This document shows positions 34,343 to 44,233 of a DNA stretch of 64,000 nt, one piece after another (the first letter of the stretch is position 1; the number at the start of each line of letters is the position of its first letter). This DNA is from DASUAS01 sp963819475 (GTDB lineage Bacteria > Actinomycetota > Acidimicrobiia > IMCC26256 > DASPTH01), in contig CAWFWE010000001.1 in the NCBI GenBank assembly GCA_963819475.1, forward strand, positions 310,001 through 374,000, in the 5' to 3' direction. The notes under the pieces are model-generated. The model worked only from the letters and a program-made list of their open reading frames with translations. It ran no database searches and was not told the origin of the DNA. The position numbers and the translations under genes were made by a program.

Positions 34343-35369
34343 GGTCGTACCCCAATCGACGGCGGGCCAGCCCCCGGAGGTGATGGCCCTCATCCCCCAA
34401 CAGCGCGCTCGACAGCAACGCCCGGCGCAGGTGCACGTGCACGAAGCACTCCCAGGTGTTGCCGATCCCACCGTGAACCTGGATCGCGGTCTCGCACACC
34501 GCGCGCGCCGCCCGCGCGCAGTACGCCTTTGCCGTCGCGCCCGCGTCCCACGCGTCCTCGGGCGCCAACGCGTCGACCGCCCACGCCGCGTACTGCGCGA
34601 CGCTCACCGCGCCCTCGACCAGCACCCGCGCCTCCGCCAGGAGATGCTGCACCGCCTGGAACGAACCGATGGCGACGCCGTACTGCTCGCGCTCCTGCGC
34701 ATAGGTGCGCGTCGTCTCCAACGTGCCCTCCATGATCCCGACCAGGTCGGCCACCGTGATCGCCAACGCCAGCGCGCGCGTTCGAGCGAGCACGTCCTCG
34801 GCGACGACCGGTCCCACGCGCACGTCGTGCGCGTCGGCGTCGAGGCGTAGCGGGGCGACGGCGCGGGTCAGGTCGGTGGCGGGTGCAGGCGGTGGGAGCG
34901 GGACGTCGACCACCGAGGGCGCGCCTCCGGGGTCGGCCGCACCCACGAGGAGCCCCCGCTCCGAGCCCGCGCAGTCGACCGCGATGCCTTCCGCCTCGCC
35001 CGACGGCGCCCGGACCGCGACGTCGAGCAGCGCGCCGTCGAGCACGATGCTCGCGGCCCGGGCTTCGAGCTCGAGACCCGCCTGGCGGGCGAGATCGGCG
35101 GCGACGACCGGGCCGAGGAACGGGGTGTCGGCCGCGGCGCGCCCCAGCTCCCGCGCCACGATCGCCACCTCCACACCGGTGGCGAGCGGGCCGTCGTCGT
35201 CGCCCGGCCCCCGCAGGTCGAACCAGCCGGCCGAGTCGGCCGCCTTGGCGAGGCGTGCCTGCCGGACGGTGTCGTCCAGGTCGGCCACGGTACGCGGGCC
35301 GAGGTCGGCGAGCAGGGCCGCGGTCGCCGACCGCAGCGCGAGCTGCTCGTCCGAGTACCGGGTGTCCAC
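34332..35369 (-). CDS. acyl-CoA dehydrogenase, FadE type (subunit 2 of a pair)
   Basis: 345 residues from GTG 35369. The N-terminal half is degenerate and Ala-rich, as in the partner subunits of heteromeric FadE complexes. The C-terminal half is recognisable by TYAQEREQYGVAIGSFQAVQ, CETAIQVHGGIGNTWECFVH and LRRALLSSALLGDEGHHLRG. The AIQVHGGIGNTWE segment contributes to FAD binding at the subunit interface. It sits between the CoA ligase (2 bases) and the other dehydrogenase (overlap), consistent with tight co-expression. Confidence 0.85.
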   Translation of the reverse strand: MDTRYSDEQLALRSATAALLADLGPRTVADLDDTVRQARLAKAADSAGWFDLRGPGDDDGPLATGVEVAIVARELGRAAADTPFLGPVVAADLARQAGLELEARAASIVLDGALLDVAVRAPSGEAEGIAVDCAGSERGLLVGAADPGGAPSVVDVPLPPPAPATDLTRAVAPLRLDADAHDVRVGPVVAEDVLARTRALALAITVADLVGIMEGTLETTRTYAQEREQYGVAIGSFQAVQHLLAEARVLVEGAVSVAQYAAWAVDALAPEDAWDAGATAKAYCARAARAVCETAIQVHGGIGNTWECFVHVHLRRALLSSALLGDEGHHLRGLARRRLGYDRGL

Positions 35370-35371
35370 GC

Positions 35372-36976
35372 CTATGCCCTCCCGCCCGCAGCCCGGCTTC
35401 GGAGCACGTCCTTCTCGACCTTCCCGGCTGCATTCACCGGGAGCGCCGTCACGATCTCGACGGCGCGCGGCACCTTGTAGTTGGCCATCGCGGTCCGCGC
35501 CCACTCCATCAGCTCGTCCGGGGCGAGCGCGGCGCCGGGCGCGACCACGACGAAGGCCATGCCGACCTCGCCCAGTCGTTCGTCGGGCATGCCGACCACC
35601 GCCACCTGACCGACGGCGGGATGCGCCAGCAGGAGATTCTCGATCTCGGCCGGGTACGCGTTGAAGCCGCCGACGATGAACATGTCCTTCTTGCGTCCGA
35701 CGATGCGCAGGTAGCCACGCTCGTCGAGCGTGCCGAGGTCGCCGGTGTGCAGCCAGCCGTCGGCGTCGATCGCGCGCGCGGTCTCGGTCGGGTCGTCGAG
35801 GTAGCCGCGCATCACGCTGTAGCCGCGCACGAGCACCTCGCCCGGCGCTCCCACCCCCACCGGGGCGCCGTCGTCGTCGGCGATGCGGACCTCGAGGCCG
35901 GGACGGGCTCGGCCCACGGTGGTGGCGATCGTCTCGAAGTCGTCGTCGGGCGCGGTGGCGGTCACCGTCCCCGCCTCGGTCAAGCCGTAGCCGGTGACGA
36001 TCAAGCGGAACGGCAGCTCCTCGTGCATGCGCCGGATCAGCTCGACGGGGATGTCGGCCGCGCCGGTGACGGCCAACCGCAGCGTCGAGAGGTCGTAGCG
36101 ATCACGATCCGGATGGTCGAGGATCGACTGGTAGACGGTGGGCGGCCCGGGGAAGACGGTTACGGACTCCGCGGCCACGGTCCGCAGCAGGTCGTCGACC
36201 TCGAAGACGGGCTTCGGGATGATGGTCGCGCCGCGCATCAGCGCGGCGAGGCATCCGGCCTTGTAGCCGAACATGTGGAAGAACGGGTTCACGATCAGGT
36301 AGCGGTCGCCCGCGACGAGGCCGGCCATGTCGCACCAGTCGGAGAACTGCCGCAGCGTCTGAGCGTGGGTCATCAGCACGCCCTTCGGCGCGCCGGTCGT
36401 CCCCGACGTGAACAGCACGTCGCTGACGTCCTCACCGCGCACCGCCTGCCAACGCGCGTCCACGGCCTCGGTGTCGACGCCGTCGCCCGAGCGTACGAAC
36501 GCGTCGAGCGAGTGATCCGCCTTCGAGGGTTCGTCGAAGCCGACGACCACTTCCAGCGCGGGCAGGTCACCACGGAGGTCGGAGATGGTGGCGGCGTAGT
36601 CCGTCCCGAGGAAGTCGCCGACGGTGAAGACGGCCCGCGCCCCACTGCGCGCCAGGATGTACCGCACCTCCTCCCCCTTGAAACGGGTGTTCACCGGCAC
36701 CACTGCCGCGCCCGCGCCGAGGGTGCCGAGCGCCGCCACCAGCCACTCGTAGCGGTTCGGGGACCAGATCGCGACCCGGTCGCCGGCCTCGACGCCGGAC
36801 ACCATCAGCGCCCCCGTCACGCGCCGGGCCTCGCCGATCAGCTCGGTGAAGCTCACCCGCCGGTCACCGTCCACGACGGCATGGGCGTCGCCGAAGCGCG
36901 TCGCGGCGTCCGCCGCCATCGCCGGGATCGAGCTCCAGAGCAGGTCGCCCCGCGTGGCGAGGTGCTCGGTGCTCAC
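35372..36976 (-). CDS. acyl-CoA synthetase, FadD3-like
   Basis: 534 residues, ANL superfamily. Motifs in order: VLFTSGTTGAPKGVLMTHAQ (AMP loop), NPFFHMFGYKAGCLAALMRG, VTGYGLTEAGTVTAT, GWLHTGDLGTLDERGYLRIV and KDMFIVGGFNAYPAEIE, with the catalytic Lys in VNAAGKVEKDVLR. The FNPFFHMFGYKAG and GGFNAYPAEIEN forms resemble FadD3, which activates a bicyclic steroid-ring remnant in mycobacteria; substrate identity here is inference. GTG start overlapping the stop of the luciferase-like gene (GTGA), 2 bases from the dehydrogenase pair. Confidence 0.88.
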   Translation of the reverse strand: MSTEHLATRGDLLWSSIPAMAADAATRFGDAHAVVDGDRRVSFTELIGEARRVTGALMVSGVEAGDRVAIWSPNRYEWLVAALGTLGAGAAVVPVNTRFKGEEVRYILARSGARAVFTVGDFLGTDYAATISDLRGDLPALEVVVGFDEPSKADHSLDAFVRSGDGVDTEAVDARWQAVRGEDVSDVLFTSGTTGAPKGVLMTHAQTLRQFSDWCDMAGLVAGDRYLIVNPFFHMFGYKAGCLAALMRGATIIPKPVFEVDDLLRTVAAESVTVFPGPPTVYQSILDHPDRDRYDLSTLRLAVTGAADIPVELIRRMHEELPFRLIVTGYGLTEAGTVTATAPDDDFETIATTVGRARPGLEVRIADDDGAPVGVGAPGEVLVRGYSVMRGYLDDPTETARAIDADGWLHTGDLGTLDERGYLRIVGRKKDMFIVGGFNAYPAEIENLLLAHPAVGQVAVVGMPDERLGEVGMAFVVVAPGAALAPDELMEWARTAMANYKVPRAVEIVTALPVNAAGKVEKDVLRSRAAGGRA

Positions 36977-37926
36977 GTCAGGTCGGGCGCGAGCGACGCC
37001 AGGAACCCGCGTGTCCGGCCGGCCGAGGCCAGGATCTCGTCGCGCCCGCTGCCCATGGGCAGGATGCGGGCCGAGAAGTCGGTCGTACCGGCGTCGGCGT
37101 ACGAACGGAGCCGGCGCTCGACGTCGGCCTCGGTCCCCAGCGCGGCCATGTCACCGACGTCGCTGGCGTCACCCTGCTCGAGCAGGCGCTGGTAGTTCGG
37201 GGAGTACTCGGCGTGCCCGAGCATCCGGTTGGCCCGCTCGCGCGCCGCGTCCACCTCGTCGGAGGCGCACAGGCAGACCGCGACGCCGGCGACGACACGC
37301 GGCGCGGGCCGGCCCGCACCTTCGGCCGCCTTCGTGATCCGCGGCACCACGTGCTCGGCGATGGCACGCTCGTCGGCCATCCAGAGCACCGTGCCGTCGG
37401 CGCGCTCGCCCGCGATCCGGAGCATCACCGGACCGAGCGCGGCCAGCAACACCGGCACCGGCAGGTCGGTGACGTCGAGCGGGTTGTGGATGCGGAAACG
37501 GTCGTTCTCGACGTCGACCGGGTCGGGGCCCGAGAACATGGCGTCGAACACGTCGAGGTAGTCCTCGACCAGCTTCGCCGGCTGCTCGTAGGGCAACCCG
37601 AGCATGTCGTGGACGATCCAGTGGTGCGACGGCCCGACCCCGAGGCGGAAGCGCCCGGCGCACGCCACCTGCACCGAGAGCGCCTGCTGGCCCAGCGCGA
37701 TCGGGTGGCGGGACTGGAGCGGCACGACCGCGGTACCGAGCTCGATCCGCGTCGTCTCGCGGCCCATGAGCGCGACCGCGGTCATGGCGTCGAAGTCCTG
37801 CGGGAGCTGCGGGATCCACGCGGTGGCGAAGCCGGCCTCGTCGGCCCCCCGGGCGTCGTCCACCATCTGGTCGACCTTGCGCGCGTACCTGCGGGTCTCC
37901 GGTCCGATCATGATCCCGATGCGCAC
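36973..37926 (-). CDS. LLM-class F420-dependent oxidoreductase
   Basis: 317 residues from GTG 37926 (RIGIMIGPETRRYARKVDQM). Barrel motifs include GFATAWIPQLPQDFDAMTAV, IELGTAVVPLQSRHPIALGQ, RFRLGVGPSHHWIVHDMLGL and PVPVLLAALGPVMLRIAGER. The GVGPSHHW segment is typical of the TIGR03564 F420 subgroup. It is translationally coupled to the FadD3-like gene through a GTGA overlap. Its role may be redox adjustment of the ring system before CoA activation; this is inference from position. Confidence 0.88.
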   Translation of the reverse strand: MRIGIMIGPETRRYARKVDQMVDDARGADEAGFATAWIPQLPQDFDAMTAVALMGRETTRIELGTAVVPLQSRHPIALGQQALSVQVACAGRFRLGVGPSHHWIVHDMLGLPYEQPAKLVEDYLDVFDAMFSGPDPVDVENDRFRIHNPLDVTDLPVPVLLAALGPVMLRIAGERADGTVLWMADERAIAEHVVPRITKAAEGAGRPAPRVVAGVAVCLCASDEVDAARERANRMLGHAEYSPNYQRLLEQGDASDVGDMAALGTEADVERRLRSYADAGTTDFSARILPMGSGRDEILASAGRTRGFLASLAPDLT

Positions 37927-37931
37927 GGCGC

Positions 37932-38369
37932 CTACTTGATCTCTTGGCCGGCGACGAAGCGGGCCGGGTCGTGCGCGTTGCCGGAGTCGTACCCGCCGCT
38001 GCGGCGCATGAACGTGGTCGAGCGCGAGCGGATCCGCCAACCGTCGGGGGTGCGCACGTACTCGTCCTCGTACCAGGCGAGCCGCATCTCGTGGCTGGTC
38101 TGGTCGATGAACACGTAGTGCTGCACTCCGTTGGCGGTGTTGCCGTGGAACTCGACGACCGGGGGATTGCCGATGTACTGGCCCGGCGGCGCGCTCTTCA
38201 GCAGCATCGGGAAGTGCTCGAGCCCGTACGGGGTACCGAAGGCGTGGTACACGCCGTCGGCAGTGAAGACCTCGAGCCAGTGGTCGTTGTCCTTGCGGGC
38301 CGACAACATCATGTAGCGCGCGCACAGCTGCTGGATCTCGAGCTGGTCGCTCATCTCCTGTTGGTCCAT
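37932..38369 (-). CDS. SnoaL-like/NTF2-fold protein
   Basis: 145 residues from ATG 38369. QLEIQQLCARYMMLSARKDN, HWLEVFTADGVYHAFGTPYG and the late MRLAWYEDEYVRTPDGWRIR make an NTF2-like (SnoaL_4) fold. DGVYHAFG provides the usual Asp/Tyr/His pocket residues. Members act as dehydratases, isomerases or small hydrolases on cyclic ketones. It sits in the mutase-FadD3 operon between the SDR and the luciferase-like gene, and would fit a dehydration or isomerisation step. Confidence 0.85.
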   Translation of the reverse strand: MDQQEMSDQLEIQQLCARYMMLSARKDNDHWLEVFTADGVYHAFGTPYGLEHFPMLLKSAPPGQYIGNPPVVEFHGNTANGVQHYVFIDQTSHEMRLAWYEDEYVRTPDGWRIRSRSTTFMRRSGGYDSGNAHDPARFVAGQEIK

Positions 38370-38392
38370 GTCGTGCTCCTCGCCTGTCGCGG

Positions 38393-39151
38393 TCAGGTGA
38401 CGCGGCCACCGTTGACGCCGATGATCTGTCCGGTGACGTACCCCGCTTCGTCGGACACGAGGTACGCGCACGCGGCGGCGATGTCGTCGGGCACGCCGAC
38501 CCGGCGCACGGGAAGGTGGCGACCGACGTCGTCCAGCGTGCCGCCGCCGAAGCGCCCCTCCGCCGCGGCGCGCCGGCTCATGGGGGTGTCGATCGCTCCG
38601 GGCGGGATGGTGTTGACGGTGATGCCGCGCGGCCCGAGCTCGAGCGCCAGGGTCTTGGTCAGCGCGATCACGCCGCCCTTCGACGCCGAGTAGTGACCCA
38701 TCAACGCCGCGCCCGTCTGCGCGCTCGACGACGAGATGTTCACGATCCGACCCCACGCGGCCTCGAGCATGTCGGGCAGCACCGACTGCGTGCAGTGGAA
38801 GGTGCCGGTGAGGTTCACCGCGATGATGCGCTCCCACTGCTCCGGGCTGATGTCCATGAACGCGTCGAAGCCGTCCTTGCCCGCGCCGTTCACCAGGACG
38901 AGCACCGGGCCGAGGCGGCTGCGGGTGGCCGCCACCGCCTCGTCGACCTGGGCGCGGTCCGACACGTCGACCGCGCAGGCGAGCGCCTCGCCGCCCTTGT
39001 CGCGGATGCCCTGCGCGGTGCGCTCGGCGGCTTCGAGGTCGAGGTCGAAGATCGAGACCTTGGCCCCGTCACGGGCCAGGCGTTCGCTGATCGCCAGCCC
39101 GATCCCGGACGCACCCCCGGTCACGATCGCGGTGGACCCCACAAACGACAT
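38393..39151 (-). CDS. short-chain dehydrogenase/reductase
   Basis: 252 residues from ATG 39151 (MSFVGSTAIVTGGASGIGLA); an in-frame GTG two codons earlier is an alternative. NGAGKDG replaces the usual NNAG. VNISSSSAQTGAALMGHYSA and YSASKGGVIALT hold the Ser-Tyr-Lys triad, and ITVNTIPPGAIDTPMS follows. It probably oxidises a 3-hydroxyacyl-CoA or cyclic alcohol in this operon. 26 bases after the B12-subunit stop. Confidence 0.9.
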   Translation of the reverse strand: MSFVGSTAIVTGGASGIGLAISERLARDGAKVSIFDLDLEAAERTAQGIRDKGGEALACAVDVSDRAQVDEAVAATRSRLGPVLVLVNGAGKDGFDAFMDISPEQWERIIAVNLTGTFHCTQSVLPDMLEAAWGRIVNISSSSAQTGAALMGHYSASKGGVIALTKTLALELGPRGITVNTIPPGAIDTPMSRRAAAEGRFGGGTLDDVGRHLPVRRVGVPDDIAAACAYLVSDEAGYVTGQIIGVNGGRVT

Positions 39152-39177
39152 CTCCACTCCAGTTCCGGTTCGGTGGC

Positions 39178-39577
<400 letters not shown>

Positions 39578-39579
<2 letters not shown>

Positions 39580-39763
39580 CAAAATTGGTCGATTCCGCTA
39601 CGGCGTCCCGGCCTCCGGCCACGCCTCCGCTGCATCTCCATCAAAATTGGTCGATTCCGCTACGGCGTCCCGGCCTCCGGCCACGCCTCCGCTGCATCTC
39701 CATCAGAACTGGTCGATTCCGCTACGGCGTCCCGGCCTCCGGCCACGCCTCCGCTGCATCTCC
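39578..39763. repeat. three tandem copies of a 62-bp unit (array A)
   Basis: Copies at 39578-39639, 39640-39701 and 39702-39763, with no spacers. The first two are identical; the third differs at two bases. Each contains GGCGT...ACGCC flanking a CCGG/CCGG core that can fold into a hairpin, and ends with the same CTCCGCTGCATCTCC block. The unit is homologous to array B at 46428. The array exactly fills the space between the mutase large- and small-subunit genes. Confidence 0.95.
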
Positions 39764-39764
39764 A

Positions 39765-39765
<1 letters not shown>
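39579..39765 (-). other. chain of three coupled 20-codon mini-ORFs in array A
   Basis: On the minus strand each repeat encodes MEMQRRRGRRPGRRSGIDQF and stops at TGA; the next ATG overlaps it (TGATG). ORFs run 39765-39703, 39703-39641 and 39641-39579. The first ATG overlaps the stop of the mutase large subunit and the last stop overlaps the start of the small subunit. So five reading frames are linked by TGATG junctions. The two base differences in the copy nearest the large subunit are synonymous in this frame (CAA/CAG, TTT/TTC). Whether the Arg-rich peptides are made or functional is unknown. Confidence 0.6.
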
Positions 39766-41360
<1,595 letters not shown>

Positions 41361-41363
41361 GGA

Positions 41364-41374
41364 GATATCTTATA
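41364..41374. promoter_or_regulatory. GATA-N3-TATA site, mutase promoter
   Basis: GATATCTTATA is a near-palindrome four bases upstream of GTG 41360. It matches perfect or near copies of RATA-N3-TATY at 41443, 49567 and 50960, each before a catabolic gene. On the minus strand it overlaps TATAAG, so it could equally be the -10 element. Confidence 0.4.
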
Positions 41375-41442
41375 TTCGGGTGGCCGTGGCTGTCATCCCG
41401 GCCGCGGCCGCACCAGGCAAGGGACTGTCGATCCCGCGATCT

Positions 41443-41453
41443 GATATTCTATC
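41443..41453. promoter_or_regulatory. GATA-N3-TATC site, enoyl-CoA hydratase promoter
   Basis: GATATTCTATC is a perfect 4+4 inverted repeat five bases before ATG 41459. It shares its pattern with the mutase site 70 bases away. Either a common operator or a -10 box (TATTCT) of a leaderless transcript. Confidence 0.45.
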
Positions 41454-41458
41454 CGGCG

Positions 41459-42244
41459 ATGGGCACTGCGGGCGGTGTGCGGCTCGACCGTGACGGCGCG
41501 GTCGCCGTGCTCACCATCGACCGGCCGGAGGCGCGCAACGCCATCGCCCGCGCCACCATGCAGGAGCTGGCGGCTGCACTCGACGAGGTGGCGGACTCCC
41601 CGGCGCGGGTGCTGGTGGTCACCGGCGCCGGCGACCGCGTGTTCGTGGCCGGCGGCGACCTGAAGGAGCTCGCTGCCATCCGCACCCTCGAGGACGCCAC
41701 CGCGATGGCCGCGACCATGCGCTCGGTCCTCGACCGTGTCGCGACGCTGCCGGTACCGGTGCTGGCCGCGGTCAACGGCGACGCCTACGGCGGGGGCGCA
41801 GAGGTGGCGGTCGCGTGCGACATCCGCATCGCCGCCGACGACGTGCGCTGCGCGTTCAACCAGGTGGCGCTGGGGATCATGCCGGCGTGGGGTGGCATCG
41901 AGCGCCTGACCGCGCTCATCGGGCGGGGCCGGGCGCTGGCGCTGATGACGACCGGTCGAGTGCTCGACGCCGCCGACGCACTGGCCCAGGGCCTCTTCGA
42001 CGAGGTGGTGCCGCGCCCGCGTTTCGACGAGCGCTGGCGCGAGGTTTCGGCACAGATCGCCCGCGCGCCACGGGACGCGCTCGTGGGCATCAAGGCCGCG
42101 CAGCGCGCCGCGTTCCCCACCGCGCGACCGGAGCTCGCCGCGGATGCGATCAGGTCGTTCGCCCGGACGTGGGTCGCCGAGACGCACTGGCAGATGGTGG
42201 AGGAGGCGGAGCAGCGCCGACGAGCTGCTCGCGAGGAGAGCTGA
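41459..42244 (+). CDS. enoyl-CoA hydratase/isomerase
   Basis: 261 residues, crotonase fold. LTIDRPEARNAIARATMQEL, FVAGGDLKELA (oxyanion hole; usual CAGADL replaced by VAGGDL), AAVNGDAYGGGAEVAVACDI and FNQVALGIMPAWGGIERLTA are all in order. The Glu of LGIMPAWGG-type hydratases (usually PE) is here PAW, and the first catalytic Glu also seems altered, so it may act as an isomerase or a C-C hydrolase, not a plain hydratase. Divergent from the mutase operon with shared GATA-N3-TAT sites, so the two are probably co-regulated. Confidence 0.88.
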   Translation: MGTAGGVRLDRDGAVAVLTIDRPEARNAIARATMQELAAALDEVADSPARVLVVTGAGDRVFVAGGDLKELAAIRTLEDATAMAATMRSVLDRVATLPVPVLAAVNGDAYGGGAEVAVACDIRIAADDVRCAFNQVALGIMPAWGGIERLTALIGRGRALALMTTGRVLDAADALAQGLFDEVVPRPRFDERWREVSAQIARAPRDALVGIKAAQRAAFPTARPELAADAIRSFARTWVAETHWQMVEEAEQRRRAAREES

Positions 42245-42246
42245 CC

Positions 42247-43428
42247 TCAGGCGATCACGCCCGACGCCCGGAGCTCGGCGATCCGGGCCGCCGGGTACCC
42301 GATCGCCTTCAGTGCCTCACCGGTGTGCTCGCCGAGCAGGGGCGCGGGGCCCATGGTGTCACGGCCGCGGGACGGGAGCGGGCCGCGCAGGTGCTCGTAC
42401 GCGCCGTACGCCGGGTGCTCGGCGCGCACGAGGAGCCCGCGGGCGTGCGTCTGGGGCTCGGCGAGGGCGCCGGCGACGTCGTTCACCGCGCCGCACGCGA
42501 CACCCCACTCGCCCAGGCGCGTCTCCCACTCCCGGCTCGTGGCACCGAGCAGGATCTCCTGCACGCGGCCGAGGACCTCGTCGCGGTGCTCCCAACGACC
42601 CTCGCGGCTCGTGAAGCGGTCCTCGGCCAGGAAGGGATCGCCGAGCGCCTGCACGAACCGACCCCACATGCCGTCGTTGCCGATGAACAGCGCGAGGTGA
42701 CCGTCGGCGGTGCGGAAGTTCTGCGCGGGCACGAGCGACTGGTGCGCGGAGTTCTCGGTTCGGCTGAACGTGGCGCCGCGGTTGCGCTGCCACGACGCGA
42801 GGTAGGTCAGCATCGAGACCTGCACGTCGAAGAGCGCGAGGTCGACATGGGTCCCGATCCCGGTGCGGGCGCGTTCGACGAGCGCGGCGCACACACCGAG
42901 CGCGGCGGTGATCCCCCCGCTGTGGTCCACGTAGGAGATCCCCGCCTTCGTCGGCGGCCCGTCGGGCTCGCCGGCCAGGCTCATCACGCCCGCCAACGCC
43001 TGGATCGTGTAGTCGTACCCCGCGCGGTGCGCGTCGGGGCCGGTCTCGCCGTACCCGGTGAGGGAGCACGTGACGATCGCCGGGTTCACGCGGTGCAGCG
43101 ACTCGTGGTCCAACCCGAACTTGGCGAGCACCCCCGGGCGGTAGTTGTCGATCACGACGTCGGCGTTGCGTACGAGATCCTCGACCACCGCGCGTCCCTC
43201 GTCGCTCGCGAGCCGCACCCCGATCGAGCGCTTGCCGCTGTTCAGCGCGAGGAAGTAGAGCGACTGGTCGCCCTGGAAGTGCGGCCCCATCGAGCGCGCG
43301 TCGTCGGGATGCGAAGGATCCTCGACCTTGAGCACCTCCGCACCGAGGTCGGCGAGGACCAGGCCGGCGTAGGGGCCGGCCAGGAAGTGGCAGAGCTCGA
43401 GCACTCGGATGCCGTCGAGCGGCGCCAC
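42247..43428 (-). CDS. CaiB/BaiF CoA-transferase (class III)
   Basis: 393 residues from GTG 43428. LDGIRVLELCHFLAGPYAGL, DLGAEVLKVEDPSHPDDARS, NSGKRSIGVRL and VDHSGGITAALGVCAAL fit family III transferases. The catalytic Asp is in RAGYDYTIQALAGVMSLAGE. It moves CoA between organic acids through an aspartyl-CoA intermediate. It is last in the Rieske operon, four bases after the GntR regulator, and converges with the enoyl-CoA hydratase. Likely role: activation of a carboxylic acid product. Confidence 0.9.
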   Translation of the reverse strand: MAPLDGIRVLELCHFLAGPYAGLVLADLGAEVLKVEDPSHPDDARSMGPHFQGDQSLYFLALNSGKRSIGVRLASDEGRAVVEDLVRNADVVIDNYRPGVLAKFGLDHESLHRVNPAIVTCSLTGYGETGPDAHRAGYDYTIQALAGVMSLAGEPDGPPTKAGISYVDHSGGITAALGVCAALVERARTGIGTHVDLALFDVQVSMLTYLASWQRNRGATFSRTENSAHQSLVPAQNFRTADGHLALFIGNDGMWGRFVQALGDPFLAEDRFTSREGRWEHRDEVLGRVQEILLGATSREWETRLGEWGVACGAVNDVAGALAEPQTHARGLLVRAEHPAYGAYEHLRGPLPSRGRDTMGPAPLLGEHTGEALKAIGYPAARIAELRASGVIA

Positions 43429-43432
43429 GGTG

Positions 43433-44173
43433 CTACGCCGCGCCCGACTCCGTCGCGTCCACGGGGTCGCCGGTATCCCGGTCCCAGTACCCCATCTCCT
43501 GGAGGATCTCGACCGCGAGGTCACCGCTCTCCGCGAGGTGGTGCTCCATCATGCGCTGGGTCTCGTGCGCGTCGTGCGCCTCGAGCGCGGTGAGGATGCG
43601 TGCGTGGTGGCTGGCGGAGATGGCGGCCCAGTTGGGGACGAACTCGAAGTACCGCACCGGGAGGCTGCGCGACAGGAGAGCGAGCACCGAGACCAACCGG
43701 CGGGAGCCTCCGGCCCGGTTGATGATCCGGTGGAACTCGTGGTTCCAGTGCGCCTTGTCCTCGGGATCGGTGGCGGCGACGAACGACTCGTGGATGCGGC
43801 GCAGGTGCGCGAGCTGCTCGTCGCTCAGCGAGGTGGCGGCGCGACTGCCGGCGAGGCCGGCGATGAGCCCGAAGATGCGGTAGTGGTCGATGACGTCCGC
43901 CCGCTCGAGGCGGGCGACGAATGCACCGCGCCGCGGCACCGCGTCGATGAGGCTCTCCTGCGCGAGCTCGATGAGCGCCTCGCGCACCGGCAGCCTGCTG
44001 ATGCCGAGCGCCTCGCTGATCTCGTCCTGATCGATCTTGGTGCCCGGCGGGAGCTGACCGGTCAGGATCTGCTCCCGGAGGTAGGCGGCGGCGGTGTCCT
44101 TCAGGCTCGGGTGGTTCACCGTTCCGGGGCGCTGCGGCAGCTCGACCGGCGTCTCGGCCTGGGTCTCAGCCAT
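43433..44173 (-). CDS. GntR/FadR-type (FCD) transcriptional regulator
   Basis: 246 residues. The winged-helix reads LREQILTGQLPPGTKIDQDE and ISEALGISRLPVREALIELA. The FCD ligand domain has WNHEFHRIINRAGGSRRL and the HHARILTALEAHDAHETQRM / EHHL metal-binding histidines. Such proteins sense organic acids or acyl-CoAs. It is embedded between the reductase and the CoA-transferase genes and could control this operon, and perhaps the GATA-N3-TATC sites; that link is inference. Confidence 0.9.
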   Translation of the reverse strand: MAETQAETPVELPQRPGTVNHPSLKDTAAAYLREQILTGQLPPGTKIDQDEISEALGISRLPVREALIELAQESLIDAVPRRGAFVARLERADVIDHYRIFGLIAGLAGSRAATSLSDEQLAHLRRIHESFVAATDPEDKAHWNHEFHRIINRAGGSRRLVSVLALLSRSLPVRYFEFVPNWAAISASHHARILTALEAHDAHETQRMMEHHLAESGDLAVEILQEMGYWDRDTGDPVDATESGAA

Positions 44174-44233
44174 CTCTCCGTCTCCCCATTCGTGATCCAG
44201 GATATCGACGCACTCGCGGCGTCGGTGCGACGC

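Noticed and set aside
34883..37195. 770-residue plus-strand ORF
   Set aside because: Antisense to the FadD3-like and dehydrogenase genes, no recognisable domain.
41361..41458. cobalamin riboswitch before the mutase operon
   Set aside because: The gap is under 100 bases and shows no B12-box or matching helices.
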